A DNA stretch of 64,000 bases from assembly GCA_001566295.1 (NCBI GenBank), contig KQ964251.1, positions 1,183,838-1,247,837 on the forward strand. Reading direction: 5' to 3'. Shown piece after piece: positions 44,248 to 55,820 of this stretch (positions are counted from its first letter, which is position 1; every line of letters starts with the position of its first letter). Source of the DNA: Microdochium bolleyi. Taxonomy: Eukaryota; Ascomycota; Sordariomycetes; Xylariales; Microdochiaceae. The position numbers and the translations under genes were made by a program. Under the pieces are notes generated by a model that was given only the letters and a program-made list of their open reading frames with translations, had not been told where the DNA came from and did not search any database.

Positions 44248-45030
44248 ATGGCGGGTGGCCTCGTCAAGTACCGGCACTTGAGCCGCAACTCGGCGCACCG
44301 ACAGGCCCTCCTCCGCAACCTCGTCACGTCTCTGATCAAGCACGAGTCGATCCAGACATCCTACGCCAAGGCAAAGGAGGCCCAGCGGCTGGCCGAGAAG
44401 CTCATCACCCTCGCCAAGCGCAACAATGAGGCAACCCTGCGCAAGGCCACCGGCATCCTCTACGTGCGTGCAGCCCGATCTTCCAAGCTTCAGTCAGAAG
44501 CCATGACGATGTCAAGAGACACAACATGCGGACCGCAAGCTGACAAAGACCTTCTGTAACAGACACCACACCAGCTCCTTCCCAGGCTCTTCAACAATCT
44601 GCGAGACCGTTATGCCGAGCGGCCAGGCGGCTACACGCGCGTGCTGCGCACCATGCCCAAGTCCACATACGACCAGGCCGACTCGGCCATCCTACAGCTC
44701 GTCGACGGGCCGAGGGACCTGCGGTTCGCCATGACTGCCGCCGCCGTCGCGCGTGATCAGAAGCTCGGCAAGGAGAGCCAGCCCCTGACGCTGCTCAACA
44801 AGCAGAAGGTCACACGGTTCCGCAAGAACGGACCCGCCGCGTTCGACAAGATGGTCGCGCGCATGGCCGAGATCGACCTTGGGAGGGACACAGATGCGGC
44901 GAACGGCAAGACGAAAGCGCCGTCATCACCCGCGTCGAAGAAGGGGCGGGGTGTCGTTCCTGCGATAGATCCAGAGGTGGCGGCAGCAGCGGTGGAGGGA
45001 GGCACATCAAAGCCCTCCGTCCTGAGGTGA
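44248..45030 (+). CDS. MRPL8: Mitochondrial large ribosomal subunit protein bL17m
   Basis: Exon 1 is 44248-44463 and exon 2 is 44563-45030 (GTGCGT donor, AACAG acceptor), giving 227 residues. It is the mitochondrial homologue of bacterial L17 and sits near the peptide exit tunnel. The bacterial signature is clear: KYRHLSRNSAHRQALLRNLV, then LIKHESIQTSYAKAKEAQRLAEKLITLAKR. Exon 2 continues with LLPRLFNNLRDRYAERPGGYTRVLRT, equivalent to the L17 end. The fungal extension of about 120 residues (from QADSAILQLVDGP) is absent from bacteria. There is no separate presequence before MAGGLVKYRHL, as in other fungal bL17m proteins. Confidence 0.95.
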
Positions 45031-45592
45031 TCTCGGACAAAAATTTTGTTGTTTTGGGGAACCTCTGAAAGAGAGTCTGGGCGACTTTGGTTATTAAGGC
45101 ACCTTTAGAGCATCGGGCATTGTTCAATGCCATGATCAATAATTCGGAAGCAATATTCGAATTGGACAGGTTCCGGATACGTGTAGACGCCCGCGCGATG
45201 AGACTTCGACAAGCAAGGCTACGTACGAAATGGGACAGCCCTTGTACTTTGTATGATCACCTATGTACATATACACAATTGATGACGGGTTGGCTTTTTA
45301 ATACAGATTCAAGAAGTTAGCAATGAGGTCCTACTCGCTCCCTCATGGTTCTCTAGCCGACCCTCAAGCACCAGTTGCTGGGAACTTGCATCAAACATAC
45401 AAGGAATTGGAATGTGTGCAAGTTAGTTACTCAAGGTCTCATGCATTTTCCATTACGTGCTTTGTTCGCCTGTGTGTACAGTTGTTGAGATTTATTATAC
45501 GACCAACAGAGAGTGCAGCAATCTCATCTACACGTACACAATGCCTAGGCAGCTGTCCCCCCAAGCCTCTTGGCCTCTTGATGACGCTTTAT
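45031..45592. other. Convergent intergenic region
   Basis: This is 562 bases between the 3' ends of bL17m (+) and UTP25 (-). I see no gene. Confidence 0.6.
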
Positions 45593-47928
45593 CTACACAA
45601 AGTCAAAGGTATCACCCTTCTCCCTGATCATCTTGCCGACGCGCTTGCTCCCCACGATGCGCTCGAGCTTGAGCACGTCGTACCGGCTGAAGAGCACCCG
45701 GACGCTGCCGGTCCCGGGCTCGATGCGGGAGTCCTGCTCGCTCTTGGCGAGGTACCCGCCGACGATCTCGCGGTAGAAGACCGGGTTGTCGGGCAGGCCG
45801 TACATGACGACGCGCTGGACGCCCGCGAGCGCGTAGCGGCGGAAGTGGTGCGCGCGCTCCGTGTACAGGAGCACCTTGTGCCGCCCGTTGAGGAAGTGCG
45901 AGCGCGCGCGCGACGCCTCGGGCACGTCGGCGTACTCGGAGATGACGCCGAACGTGAGGCTCGCGACGGCGGGGGACGTCGCGAAGTAGTTGCGCACGCG
46001 CACGAAGTCGAGGTAGCTCGGCACGAAGATGAGGGTGCCGCTCATGTCGCGCTGGCGTTTCACGAGCGTGGGCACGACGGCGCTCGTGAAGTACTCGAAC
46101 CGCGCGTCGGGCTCGGCCGCGATGGACGCCGCGTCGAACCGCGAGAAGGTCTGCCGCGCCTTTGTGCCGAGCTCTTGGATCGCGCCGGCGTACTCGGGCT
46201 GCACGCGCACCCGGCCCGCCCAGTTGCCGCAGCTGCGCTGCAGCTCGGCGAGCTCGGGCGTGTTGAAGGCGCTGAAGATCATGGTCTGCCGGTAGTGGGC
46301 GGCCTGGTTGTTCAAGTACCACTCCCGCACGCGGTTGAACTCGCATCCATGGGCCTCACTTGGTTGCAGGTTCAGGTAGGAGAATATGTACTCGATGTGC
46401 TCCCAGTTCTGCATCAGCAGGGCATCTGCCTGGTCCACGATGACCATCTCGATCGATGACAGGAAGTCCGAGTCGACGCCTTTTTGCTTGCTCTTCTTGT
46501 CGTGGTTGTCCTCGGACCCGATCGCCATCCGCAGACCCAGCGGACTGGCCAGCAGGATGTCCGAGTTGTAGAACTGCGCAAAGTACTTGATCGTCTTACG
46601 TGTGAACTTGACACCGAGGCGGAACATGTCGTCGTCATTGCCCTCAAAGAGGTCGCGGAAGTCTTCGGGCCGCTCAGCACCGAACTTGGACTCCTTGTCC
46701 AGATACGAGTCATCAAATCGCTTCCGGTGCTCCTGTTGATCAGGTTCTGTCAAGGAGCATATCGTGTTGACAACGTGCACAGCAGACTGCCTCGTCGGGA
46801 GCAGAATAAGAATCTTTGGCCTTGTGAAGCCCTGGTCTCGCGGCTCGAAGGTCGTCTCCTCTCCTTCTTTAGCCAGCTTCGCGTTATTCTTGATGACCCG
46901 GTCTCGGGTTCTGTCGGTGAATAGTAAGTATTACAACTCGATGGCCATCTGCGTCTGGGAAAGGACTTACTTGAAGACATGATTAACAGCATGAAGACAG
47001 TACATCCGCCGTAGACTCTGTGCGTTTCGTGGAGTCCGCCCACAGAACAACATATCCTGATAGCCAAATGTCGGTGGGTAGAGCACTTGCTCCAGCTTGT
47101 CGAAATTGGGGCGCAGCTTGGCAGCAGAGTCCACGAGCTTCTTCTTGAGCTTCAAGCCCGCGGGACCGGCCATGGTCTGTGGCTGATGAGGTTTGGACTT
47201 GGCTCCAGGTACGCTCGACGTCAACCTCCAGGCGTTCAGTTCCGTCTGGCTCGTGGCGTAGTCCTTGCTTTTGACTGCCTTTATCCGCTGCCCGACCTCC
47301 ACTGGATCAGAGTTCACAATGTGCGTCTCAAAAGGATCAGTGAGATCCTCGTCGTCGCTATCGCCCTCGTCCTCATCTAGCACGACATCGGTTTCGGGTC
47401 CTTCCTCCGGCTCTTCGACGAAGTCCAGGTCCTTGTCTCCAGCGTCGGGGTCTTCTTCGGAATCGACGTCCATACCCGTCTCAGCGGCAGTAGGCTGGTG
47501 CTCCAGCTTTCTCCTCTTGGCTCTTGGAGCAGATTCTTTCTCCTCAGCCAGACTCTGCATGAGGGCCTGGTAAGGTTTTGTCGAGGCCTGGGGCTCATCC
47601 TCCTCATCAGACTCTTCACCCTCGGACGCAGATCCTTCTGACAAACTCTGCTCTTCCGCTGAGACTTCATCCTCTGAATCCCTGTGTTATGGCATTAGCA
47701 TGGTTGTATCGTGACCGCAGAGCTATATCTCACTTACTCGAGTTCTGCGACTCTCTGGCTGTCGAACTTGGGCCCGTATGACCTAGGTCCGCCTCTCGTC
47801 GATCCTCCTCTGCCTCTGCCTCCTCGGCTTCCTCCACCTCTGCCTCCGCCGCCCCTACCGCCGCCCCTGAAGCCCCGGGAACCTCTCGAGCCTCCCCGAG
47901 GGCCACCCCGATTGCCTCGCCCAGGCAT
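45593..47928 (-). CDS. UTP25: Utp25/Def, U3 snoRNA-associated 18S rRNA processing protein
   Basis: Three exons: 47738-47928, 46971-47681 and 45593-46910, giving 739 residues. Utp25 is part of the nucleolar SSU processome that makes 18S rRNA. It keeps a DEAD-box-like fold without helicase motifs: VDQADALLMQNWEH stands where a DEAD motif would be, and RPKILILLPTR and QTMIFSAFNTPE stand at other helicase-like positions. Near the end are LIFVPSYLDFVRVRNYF, VLLYTERAHHFRRY and GVQRVVMYGLPDNPVFY, typical of Utp25. The first 60 residues form an RGG box (MPGRGNRGGPRGG), followed by a long acidic segment rich in SDEE. The start ATG at 47928 opens this RGG box. It faces the eIF3f gene. Confidence 0.94.
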
Positions 47929-48797
47929 GACTGTACAACCACGCACTCAAGCCTCGTGCAGTCTCTTTTGGCAAATTGTAGCCTCCTGGTATACCCCACG
48001 CCTTGGCGTATCTGCCTTGCGATGCGGGCCTTGTCAAGACTGGTTTTTTACCCAGACTGTTCCACTGCACTTGGCTGGAGTGCGAGCTGGATTCTTGGTT
48101 GACAGTTTCTGGCTCGGCGAGATGGAGACCAGTAAAAGATGAGAAAAGGTATGTCCGGTATGGGAGGAAATCTCCCCGGCGGTTCCTGGAGATGAGCTGC
48201 AAGTCGGGTGAGTTAAAATGCAATCATGGGATCTGATGGATTCCTGCGTGAGCCACTCACTGGAAGCATGTAAGTGAGTGCTTGCTTGCATGCACGCCTG
48301 CCGTAACTTTTTCTTTGCGACGGCAGCGTCAGCCACAGCAGGACCCTGGACCCGAGCCTTATCGCCGGCTTCTGCCCAGGCTCTTATCGCCCAGAGAGCA
48401 GCCACTGCCCCACTCGGAGGTACATTGGTACTTTGGCATGGAGCCCGCCCAGGTGTCCGTGCCAAGGAGTGCCCCTCGCCGCTGCGCACCAAACGAGCTC
48501 CATCCTGCGCAGCCGGGCCAGAATAATTGCAAAATTTCACAGGCGTGGGGACCGCCGCAAGGCACGCCTGGGCGCCCATCCTGCCTGCCAGTGTCTGCCG
48601 GTGGGACTGAGAGAGCCGCCCCTCCACGCACGCACGCACGCCCGACGAACGACGACGACGACTCCTACACACGAGCGATCGCGGTTCTCACAGAGCAGAC
48701 AACTTCCCCTGTCCAGCCCTCCCTCCGGCGCCCGCTGCTGCACCCGACCAACGCCTTGGCCCTTCTGACCCCGCGACGACTCCTCCAGACCGCAACC
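47929..48797. promoter_or_regulatory. Divergent promoter between UTP25 and eIF3f
   Basis: This is 869 bases between two genes of ribosome production and translation. Close to the eIF3f side is a simple-repeat stretch, (GCAC)n then (CGA)n, at about 48628-48664. An open frame runs through part of the leader into eIF3f, but no conserved sequence is seen upstream of MAAADTES. Confidence 0.55.
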
Positions 48798-49892
48798 ATG
48801 GCTGCCGCCGACACAGAGTCGTTCCTCCACCTCTCGAGGCCCCTTGCGCCTACGGCCCTCAACTACCAGAGCACCATTGCTCCCCTCGCCGTCAACGTCC
48901 AGCCCCAGGCCATCCTCTCCATCCTCGACCATGCCGTCCGCCGCGACCAGCCCGCCACACCCTCGACGTCGTCCCGCGTAATAGGCGCCCTTGTTGGCAG
49001 CCGGTCCGAGGACGGCAGCGACGTCTCCGTCACCTCGGCCTTCGCCATCCCCCACACTGAGAACGAGGACCAGGTCGAGGTCGATGTCGAGTACCAGAAG
49101 AACATGCTCTCCCTCCACCTCAAGGCCAACCCCCGCGACGCCCTGCTCGGCTGGTACACAACCTCGCACGAGCTCAACAGCTTCAGCGCCCTCATCCAGA
49201 ACTTCTTCGCCTCCCCAGACACCGGCACCTTTCCCCACCCGGCTGTCCACCTCACCGTGTCCACCGACCCCGGCGCCGACGTCCAGCTCAAGGCCTACAT
49301 CAGCGCTCCTGTTGCCGTCAACGCTGAGCGGGCCGCTGAGAGCTGCCTCTTCATCCAGGTGCCCCACAAGGTCGCCTACAACGATGCCGAGAAGAATGCG
49401 CTCGACCTCCTCTCGTCCGCCAAGGATGCCGAGAACCGCTCCGCGCCCATCATCACCGATGTTGAGAGCCTGACCCGCAGCATGGAGAGCACCCTGGACC
49501 TCCTCGAGCGCGTCTCCACCTACGTCTCCGACATCGTCGACGAGGAGGAGGACGGCAACAACGCCCTCGGCCAGTACCTCATGGGTGCCCTCTCCCTCGC
49601 CCCCAAGGTCGACCCTCTCAGCATCGAGTCAGATTTCAACAACCACATTCAGGACGTCCTTATGGTCAGCTACCTGGCCAACAGCATCCGCACCCAGATC
49701 GATCTCAGCCAGCGGCTAGCGACAGCCGTCCTGGCCACCGGCGAGCCCACCGATAAGGACGGCGAGAAGGGCGGCGAGAGGGGAGAGCGCGGCGAGCGGG
49801 GAGGACGCGGCGGCAAGCGCGGCGGCCGCGGTGGTGGCCGTGGCGGCCGGGAAAACCGCGAGCCCCGCGAGTCCAGGGAACCTACCGACTAA
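48798..49892 (+). CDS. eIF3f: Translation initiation factor eIF3 subunit F
   Basis: A single exon of 364 residues. I chose the ATG at 48798 because the preceding in-frame sequence is unlike protein and the ATG context (GCAACCATGG) is strong. eIF3f is an MPN-domain subunit of the eIF3 complex on the 40S ribosome. The MPN domain starts at VNVQPQAILSILDHAVRR and runs through RVIGALVGSRSEDGSDVSVT, then HTENEDQVEVDVEYQKNM, then LGWYTTSHELNSFSALIQNF. The JAMM metal ligands are absent, as expected for MPN-minus subunits. The C-terminal helical bundle (DLLERVSTYVSDIV, ALGQYLMGALS, DVLMVSYLANSIRTQIDLSQ) is the normal eIF3 assembly part. The last 45 residues are an RGG/KGG tail (GERGGRGGKRGGRGGGRGG), additional to the conserved core. 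Confidence 0.95.
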   Translation: MAAADTESFLHLSRPLAPTALNYQSTIAPLAVNVQPQAILSILDHAVRRDQPATPSTSSRVIGALVGSRSEDGSDVSVTSAFAIPHTENEDQVEVDVEYQKNMLSLHLKANPRDALLGWYTTSHELNSFSALIQNFFASPDTGTFPHPAVHLTVSTDPGADVQLKAYISAPVAVNAERAAESCLFIQVPHKVAYNDAEKNALDLLSSAKDAENRSAPIITDVESLTRSMESTLDLLERVSTYVSDIVDEEEDGNNALGQYLMGALSLAPKVDPLSIESDFNNHIQDVLMVSYLANSIRTQIDLSQRLATAVLATGEPTDKDGEKGGERGERGERGGRGGKRGGRGGGRGGRENREPRESREPTD

Positions 49893-50874
49893 GGCGAAGA
49901 GCCCAAAACGTAACCCTTCTTTCAGCGATTTGCCCCTCGGAAAGGAAAACAAAAGTTCACCAGTCACTCGGAGTTATCTTGGGAAAGACCAAAAAGAATC
50001 CTACCTGCCCAGCTCTCTTTTTCTACATCTTTTCTTACTACAGGGGGGCCTTCCCAGAACCATGACTCCCTTTTGCATGACCGAGCAGTCTCCTTTCCTC
50101 CAGATGAGAACACGACTTTTTCACGCGCATGAAAGCGAAAGGTTCGGTGGAGTCGGCGTACTCTTGCCCATCACCTGAGGCTAGCACGAAACTATAGAGT
50201 TGGAGCAGAAGAAGCAGGATGGAGTACAAGACTTAAGTCCTTAGTAGTGCAGACGAGACAAGCAAGAGAAGAAGAAAAAAAAAAATGAAGTAAAATGATT
50301 GACACATACCTACCATGCCAGCTACATGCCCAGTGAAGCCGTTGCGGGACTGTGTCGCTGCAAAGAAACTGCAGTTTGTCTGGTTGGTTAAATTGACCAG
50401 CTCCAGAGTGCAAGCAATAGACATATTACAAGCGCAGTATATATGAAGTAGTCCGAGAGTGAAGATGATGGATTGTCCTGGTTCTATCATAGCCGTCCAT
50501 GCCTACATAGGCAAGTGCGTCAAAGATCCCACAGCGGACAGTTCAGCTTCGATGCTGAAAAGTCTCGTTTGTGCTATGTCAACTATACGCCACCCCTCCG
50601 CCCAGTGTATCGTATTGGTAATTTCATGAATACAAAGCAGCTTTGTCTGCCATGATGCTCAATCATGCAAACACGCTTGCATGTTCGCCACAACGCCGTC
50701 CTATGAAATTCTTGGCTCCGGTAATGCGAGTGTCCTGAATTCCCGACACAACGCCACAATTCGCGCCTGCTATTGGTAGTTCTCGTGGGCTGGCGCAGCT
50801 GAGTGAGGTATTTTTCCACCGCAATGCATTGCTCAAACCAAACATGTAGATAAGGTAAGGAATCTCTAGTCCGC
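49893..50874. other. Convergent intergenic region
   Basis: This is 982 bases between the 3' ends of eIF3f (+) and the R3H-SUZ gene (-). It contains an A-rich run at 50270-50285. I see no gene. Confidence 0.6.
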
Positions 50875-53532
50875 CTATATGCCCGACGGCGGTTTTTGTG
50901 GCAACGAGGCCGGGTTGCCATAGTTCGGCAAGTGGCTGAAAGACTGTGGCCCAGAACCCGTTGGGATGCCCTGAGGTGGCATACCAGGCTTCATGGCCAT
51001 GCCGTGCTGACCCATTGGGGGCATGGGAGCCGAAGTAGGATGCGAAATGTGCTGGTTCTGATGGTATGGCGGCAGCGAACTGTTCGACCCTTGCCGACTC
51101 ATGCCGTAACCAGACCCTCCCATGTAAGGTTGCTGGTTAGCAGATGGGTAGCTGCCGTATGCGAGATGTGCCGGGCCGATCTGAGGGCTTCCATGCATCA
51201 CACCCGCATTGTAAGGAGCCAACGGCGGCTGGACGGGACTCATTCCATTGCCCGGCACGAAAGATTGCGTCTTCGGATTGAAAGCGTGCCGGTTATAGCT
51301 GCCGGGAATCGGATGTTGACTCTTAGGATCATGTGGATTCAGGTGGGCAGGTAGTTGACCGAATGCGTAGGGCATTGCATTGCCTGCTGGCACCGGAGAC
51401 ACTCGGTTCTGATACGGCGAGGGAGGTGCTTGGTTGTTGAACGGTTGTGGCTGGGGCCAACTCTGATGCGGGCTAGCTTGCACGGGTTGTCCATAACCAG
51501 GTTGTCCATAAGAACCCATCATACCTTGCGGAGAGGGATATCTCGCAGACTGTGGCAGCATTTGTGGCTGCTGAGGATACTACGACTCATCGTTAACTGT
51601 GGTCGAGCCCACGTGGCATACCCAAAAACTTACAGCTTGCGTGCTACTGTACTGATTGTATCCATTTGTGGACACACCCTGAGAAAATGGCTGTGGGGGG
51701 CCCTGATACATTGTTGGCATGGCTTGCTGATATGCTACCTGGGGTTGCCCAGGATATTGCTGGTTGCCCATGGAAACATATTGGGGAGTCCACGTCGCTT
51801 GGTGAGGGTGGCCGTAATAGGCTGTATACTGCGAACGCGAGTCAAAGCCCTCGGAGTCGTCCCTTCGTTGTTTGCTGACTTTGCCGCGCTTGCCCAGGTT
51901 CGATCTGTCCTTGCCAGAAACTGAACTTGCACGGGACATGTCTTCGCCATCTTGTATCGAAGTCAGCATAAGCGAGCTTGCCGACGACTCAAGGTGGTAA
52001 GACTTACCATTTGACTCAGTGACCTTATCCTCTTTGCCAAATATCCTCTCGCGGGCTTGCTTATATGCTTCCTCGCGCTCCTCCCTCGTGAGCCTGTGTC
52101 GAGTTAGTCCTCAATACTCGGTCTCGCAGGGCGCGAAGAGTTGCATACTTCTCTTTGGTCTTCGGCTTTCCCGTGCCATCACTACCGTTTTCGGAGGTGG
52201 CTTTCGAGGCGCTGTTACTAGCATGCCCTGATCCGTCATCCTCACCACGTCTCATGATCTTCCGTGGCAGCATCGCTAGGGGCGGTGCGGGGGCTTCCGG
52301 CTCTTCGGGCACGGTAGTCTCCATGATGCTCGCAAGAGATGGGGGCACTCGGCAGAATGGTGTTCGATATATGCGAACGGCCCCTTGAACTGCCTCGAAA
52401 GAGTGTGTCATGTGATAGTAATCCGCAAGCTTGTGTGTCAGCATCCTGCAAAACGAATTATTCGGCGGCAAATCCATGTAGGGCTCCCTGAAGTCCAGGT
52501 CAGCAATTTGGGCTTTCACGCAATGCCACGGGGGTAAATGACTGACTTAGATGACTGGACAAAGTTGATCACGTCCTGCTCTAGCCGCAGTAAGAAGATG
52601 CGGTCCTTCGGCGACTTCATGGCTTCAATGAGTTTCTCATCGGGGTTCTGTCCGTAGACCGAATTTAAGGGATCTGAGCCATTGGCCACCCCTAGAGCCT
52701 GCGAAGGGTCCGCGGGGGGTGGTTGACTGGAGACGCCGCTTTGAGGGGTGGCCAAGCCCTGGTCGTGCGTCTCCGGCAATAGCTGGACGATGCGCCGCTC
52801 TGGCATGTCGCCAATGCGCAGGCGGTGTATCCTGGCAACCTCTGAACCACCACGAGAGTTCGCCAGAAGTGAACCGCGGATGGAAGCAGCTTCATCATCG
52901 TCTGCCCCTGCTTGTACACTAGCACTGTCATCGGGGCGCAGGGACTCCTTTTCGTCCAAGGCAAAAGTTGTCCCTGAAGCAATGCTCTTGCCATCAAGGC
53001 TTGGGGGCTTCGTGCCAAGGTCAGAGCTTGAGTCGGCTCTTTGTGATATCTCGTCGCTCAAAGATGTGGCAAGATCATGTCGTGCTTGTTGTTCTCCCGT
53101 GCTGGGAGATGAGCCATTGACCACGAGGCTTGGCGTAGAGGATATCAGAGATTCAGCTGACGAAAGGCTCATTTCCGCCACGCCCTGACTGAGCTGATCT
53201 CCATCACTTTGCTTCTCGCCAATAACGGGCATGGACGCTGCCGCAGCCACGTGAGATTTCGCATTTTCGTGCATTGTCTGTGCCGGGGCCGAAGTTACAG
53301 ACCTATTGGCAGCTTGCCCATTGCCCTGCCCACGACGCTCAATATTAGGCACCGCAACGCGAGTGGCCGGGCCTGCTGGTAAACGACTATCTTTCGCGCT
53401 CGTCGCGACCACCTGCGAGAAAGGTCAGCTTCTTGCCTAAGGGAAGTCCCGGATATTTCCGAGGTCCTGCAACTCTGCAGAATCGCAACCACAAACCTTT
53501 GCGAAAGACATTTTCTTGGGAACTGCCGCCAT
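50875..53532 (-). CDS. RBS1: R3H-SUZ RNA-binding protein (Rbs1/ARPP21/Encore-like)
   Basis: Six exons: 53497-53532, 52547-53412, 52149-52487, 52008-52093, 51634-51950 and 50875-51579, giving 782 residues. The R3H domain (residues about 275-350) reads DRIFLLRLEQDVINFVQSSK, then EPYMDLPPNNSFCRMLTHKL, then ADYYHMTHSFE, with the R-x3-H core as R-MLTH. The SUZ domain follows (about 380-440): KIMRRG, then after splicing KPKTKEKLTREEREEAYKQA and RERIFG. R3H-SUZ proteins bind single-stranded RNA; yeast Rbs1 affects RNA polymerase III assembly and mRNA stability. The N-terminal 270 residues are disordered and Ser-rich. The C-terminal 330 are Gln/Pro/Tyr/Gly-rich and prion-like. Intron 4 uses a TACAAG acceptor (51951-51953), less usual than CAG. 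The first exon is only 12 codons, MAAVPKKMSFAK. Confidence 0.9.
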
Positions 53533-54754
53533 TATGGAAATGGTAGAAGGTCTTGACAAGCTAGCACACGATGGTGCCAGTACTATGTTGTGTTTGGGAT
53601 CCCGATCTGGACTGGCTGCGGAAGGGTGCGATTGTATTGCGCTTCAGCTAGATCGAATTGAAGCGGCCCTCGGGGGATTCGAGGAGGGTTTTGACCATTG
53701 TTGGGTTTGCCATTGAACGTGTCGATATGCAGTGTCGGAAAGTGTGAAGGCCTTCTTCTATCGGGCCCGTCTAAGATGCTGGTCGTAGAGTTCAGGTTTG
53801 ACCAAGGAGCACAACAGATATGTCCAAGTGGCTTGCCTCGACGACAAGACGGCGCGCGCAGTACGGAGCCGCAGCCGGGGCGAGACTGTGCGTCGAAGAC
53901 TCGATGATGGCCGATCGAAGATAGGACGGCAAGGTGGAGAGTTCCTGTGCGGAGAGAGGGCGCTCGACAGGCAAAACAGATTGTGGGGAGGAAGTTCGTG
54001 AGACGTCTCGAGTCGTGCAGTCGTTACGGTGGTATATCTGTGGTGTGGTGTCCGTGTTCCCCTCTTGTCTAGTCAGGCTAGGGACTGAGCAGACAATAGC
54101 GCTGAGCAAGGGCGCGGGCAGTCGACAGGATGCGGCGCGGGGCACACACAAGTCGTCTCTGGCGTACGGGTCCAAGGCGTGCAAGGCGGGATTGCAGTTG
54201 CCTGGCGAGGCGTTGGCAGCTCTGGATGCAGAGATGGCTGACAGTGGTTGTATGCGGCCGCTGGTTAAGGAACATAGGTTTGGATGTATTATTGGTGGTG
54301 GTGGTGGTGCTGCTGCTGGGGTGGGTTGGCAGAAAATCGGACGAGCAATGGGCGTCCCAGGCGCCAGTGGCTGCCCGCCCTCGCGGCAGGCGCTCGTCCC
54401 GCGTCAGGGTACCTCGTGCGCACGCATATTCCTGCCGCTGGACCTTGTATCCCTTACTAGCATGACCTGTGCTCCTCCACGCCTTGTTTGACAAGTCCCC
54501 GACAGAACCTTGGCCAGGCTTACTCACAGCACCGGTACACGCTGCATCCCACATCCTAGACACCCAATCCAAGGTAGGCATCGCGAAAGAGCACAGCTGC
54601 GGTCTTTGTCCTTTCCTACACGGATCTCAACAGCACAACGCAACTGTCCAGGCCAGTGCCGTTGATCAACCGACCATCCGGCGCATCTCCAAGCACCACA
54701 GCGTCACGACCTCAGCGTCGATTCCAGTCACAACTGAACCCTGAGGCCGAGGCC
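53533..54754. promoter_or_regulatory. Divergent promoter region
   Basis: This is 1.22 kb between the R3H-SUZ gene (-) and the ZCCHC10-like gene (+). It has a (GGT)n/(GCT)n microsatellite at about 54293-54318. Open frames here show no domain, and I support no gene. Confidence 0.5.
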
Positions 54755-55820
54755 ATGTACCGAAGGGGACCCCAGAAGTCTACACCAGCCAGCGTGCAGT
54801 GCCAGAAATGTTTGAAACGAGATAAGTCGTCTAGCTTCCACACATCCAACCGAGCAACGTTGCTGACCTCCCCTGAACGTCACTACACCTATGAATGCAA
54901 AGCCACGGCCCAGGAGCGGCCCTATGTCCCTCGGCCTTCTCGTACTCAGCAGCTGTTCAATCCCAAACTCGTGCCGAAGTTGACCAACGAGGTGCCGCCC
55001 GCTCCGGAGAAGAAGTAGGTACCCCCCTGACCCAGAACCCGTTGCCCGTACTTCTTATACTGACCGTTGTCTGCTCAGGGAGGGTCTTGCTGACCAGATA
55101 TTGGCTCAGCGGGAGGTTGAGAGGGCTAAGAAGCGGCGCTTGGAAGGCGATGCGGACGTAGATGAGCTACCAAAGCGGCAAAGGTCTGCCTCCTTTGACT
55201 CGGTCTCCACCGTCTCAACAAATGCTGGTCCTTCTTCCAAAGGCCTCCAGCAGAGACCTTCCAGGTCGCCTTCGCCTGCACGCGATCGTGGGAACCATCG
55301 TGTATCCCGCAGCACGTCACCGCTCCGGAATGCGCCGCGGGCGAGGTCTAGATCTTCTGTATCCGAGCGGAGCTATAGCCGCGATCGCTCTATGAGTCCC
55401 GAGCGACCGGCTCGCAACCGAAGCTTTTCTCCACAAAGGCAAGATGAGCCTACTGGGCAGCGCGGTCGTGACCACAGCCCCGAGCAAGACCAGTTGTACT
55501 CTCGAGATGTCTCGCTCGGTCGCGAGCAAATTCACAACGTGAGAAGGCGTAGGCGCTCACCGAGCACGAGCATGTCACCGCCTCCGCAGAATCGTCGCAG
55601 GTTGCGATCAAGATCTCCTCAGCAGCGCGGCAGGCAGGACAGGGATGCGCAGGGTCAGCGTGGAAGGCGCTCCAGTTCGAGCCCCAGGCAACGAGGCCCA
55701 GGTCAATCGCCAGCAGAACAGCAGAGAAGGCCACCTCAAAGACAGGTACCTCGCGAGCGCAGTCTTAGTCCCTTCTCAAGGAGACTTGCACTCACGCAAT
55801 CGATGAACACGCAACGTTGA
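54755..55820 (+). CDS. ZCCHC10-like zinc-knuckle, Arg/Ser-rich protein
   Basis: Exon 1 is 54755-55014 and exon 2 is 55079-55820 (GTAGGT donor, CTCAG acceptor), giving 333 residues as read. The N-terminus MYRRGPQKSTPASVQCQKC, the HYTYECKA segment and RPYVPRPSRTQQL match the ZCCHC10/fungal knuckle family, where C-x2-C is normally followed after a few residues by H-x4-C. Here the two halves are separated by 18 extra codons (54826-54879) that begin GT, contain a GCTGACC branch-like sequence and are a multiple of three, but end CG rather than AG. If spliced, the knuckle would read CQKCLKRDNHYTYEC and the protein would have 315 residues. The rest is an RS-type domain rich in SRSxSP, as in splicing-associated proteins. 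A nuclear mRNA-processing role is an inference. Confidence 0.82.

Noticed and set aside
45323..46459. 378-codon plus-strand frame opposite UTP25
   Set aside because: It lies antisense to strongly conserved Utp25 coding sequence and has typical shadow composition (Arg/Glu/Val/Ala).
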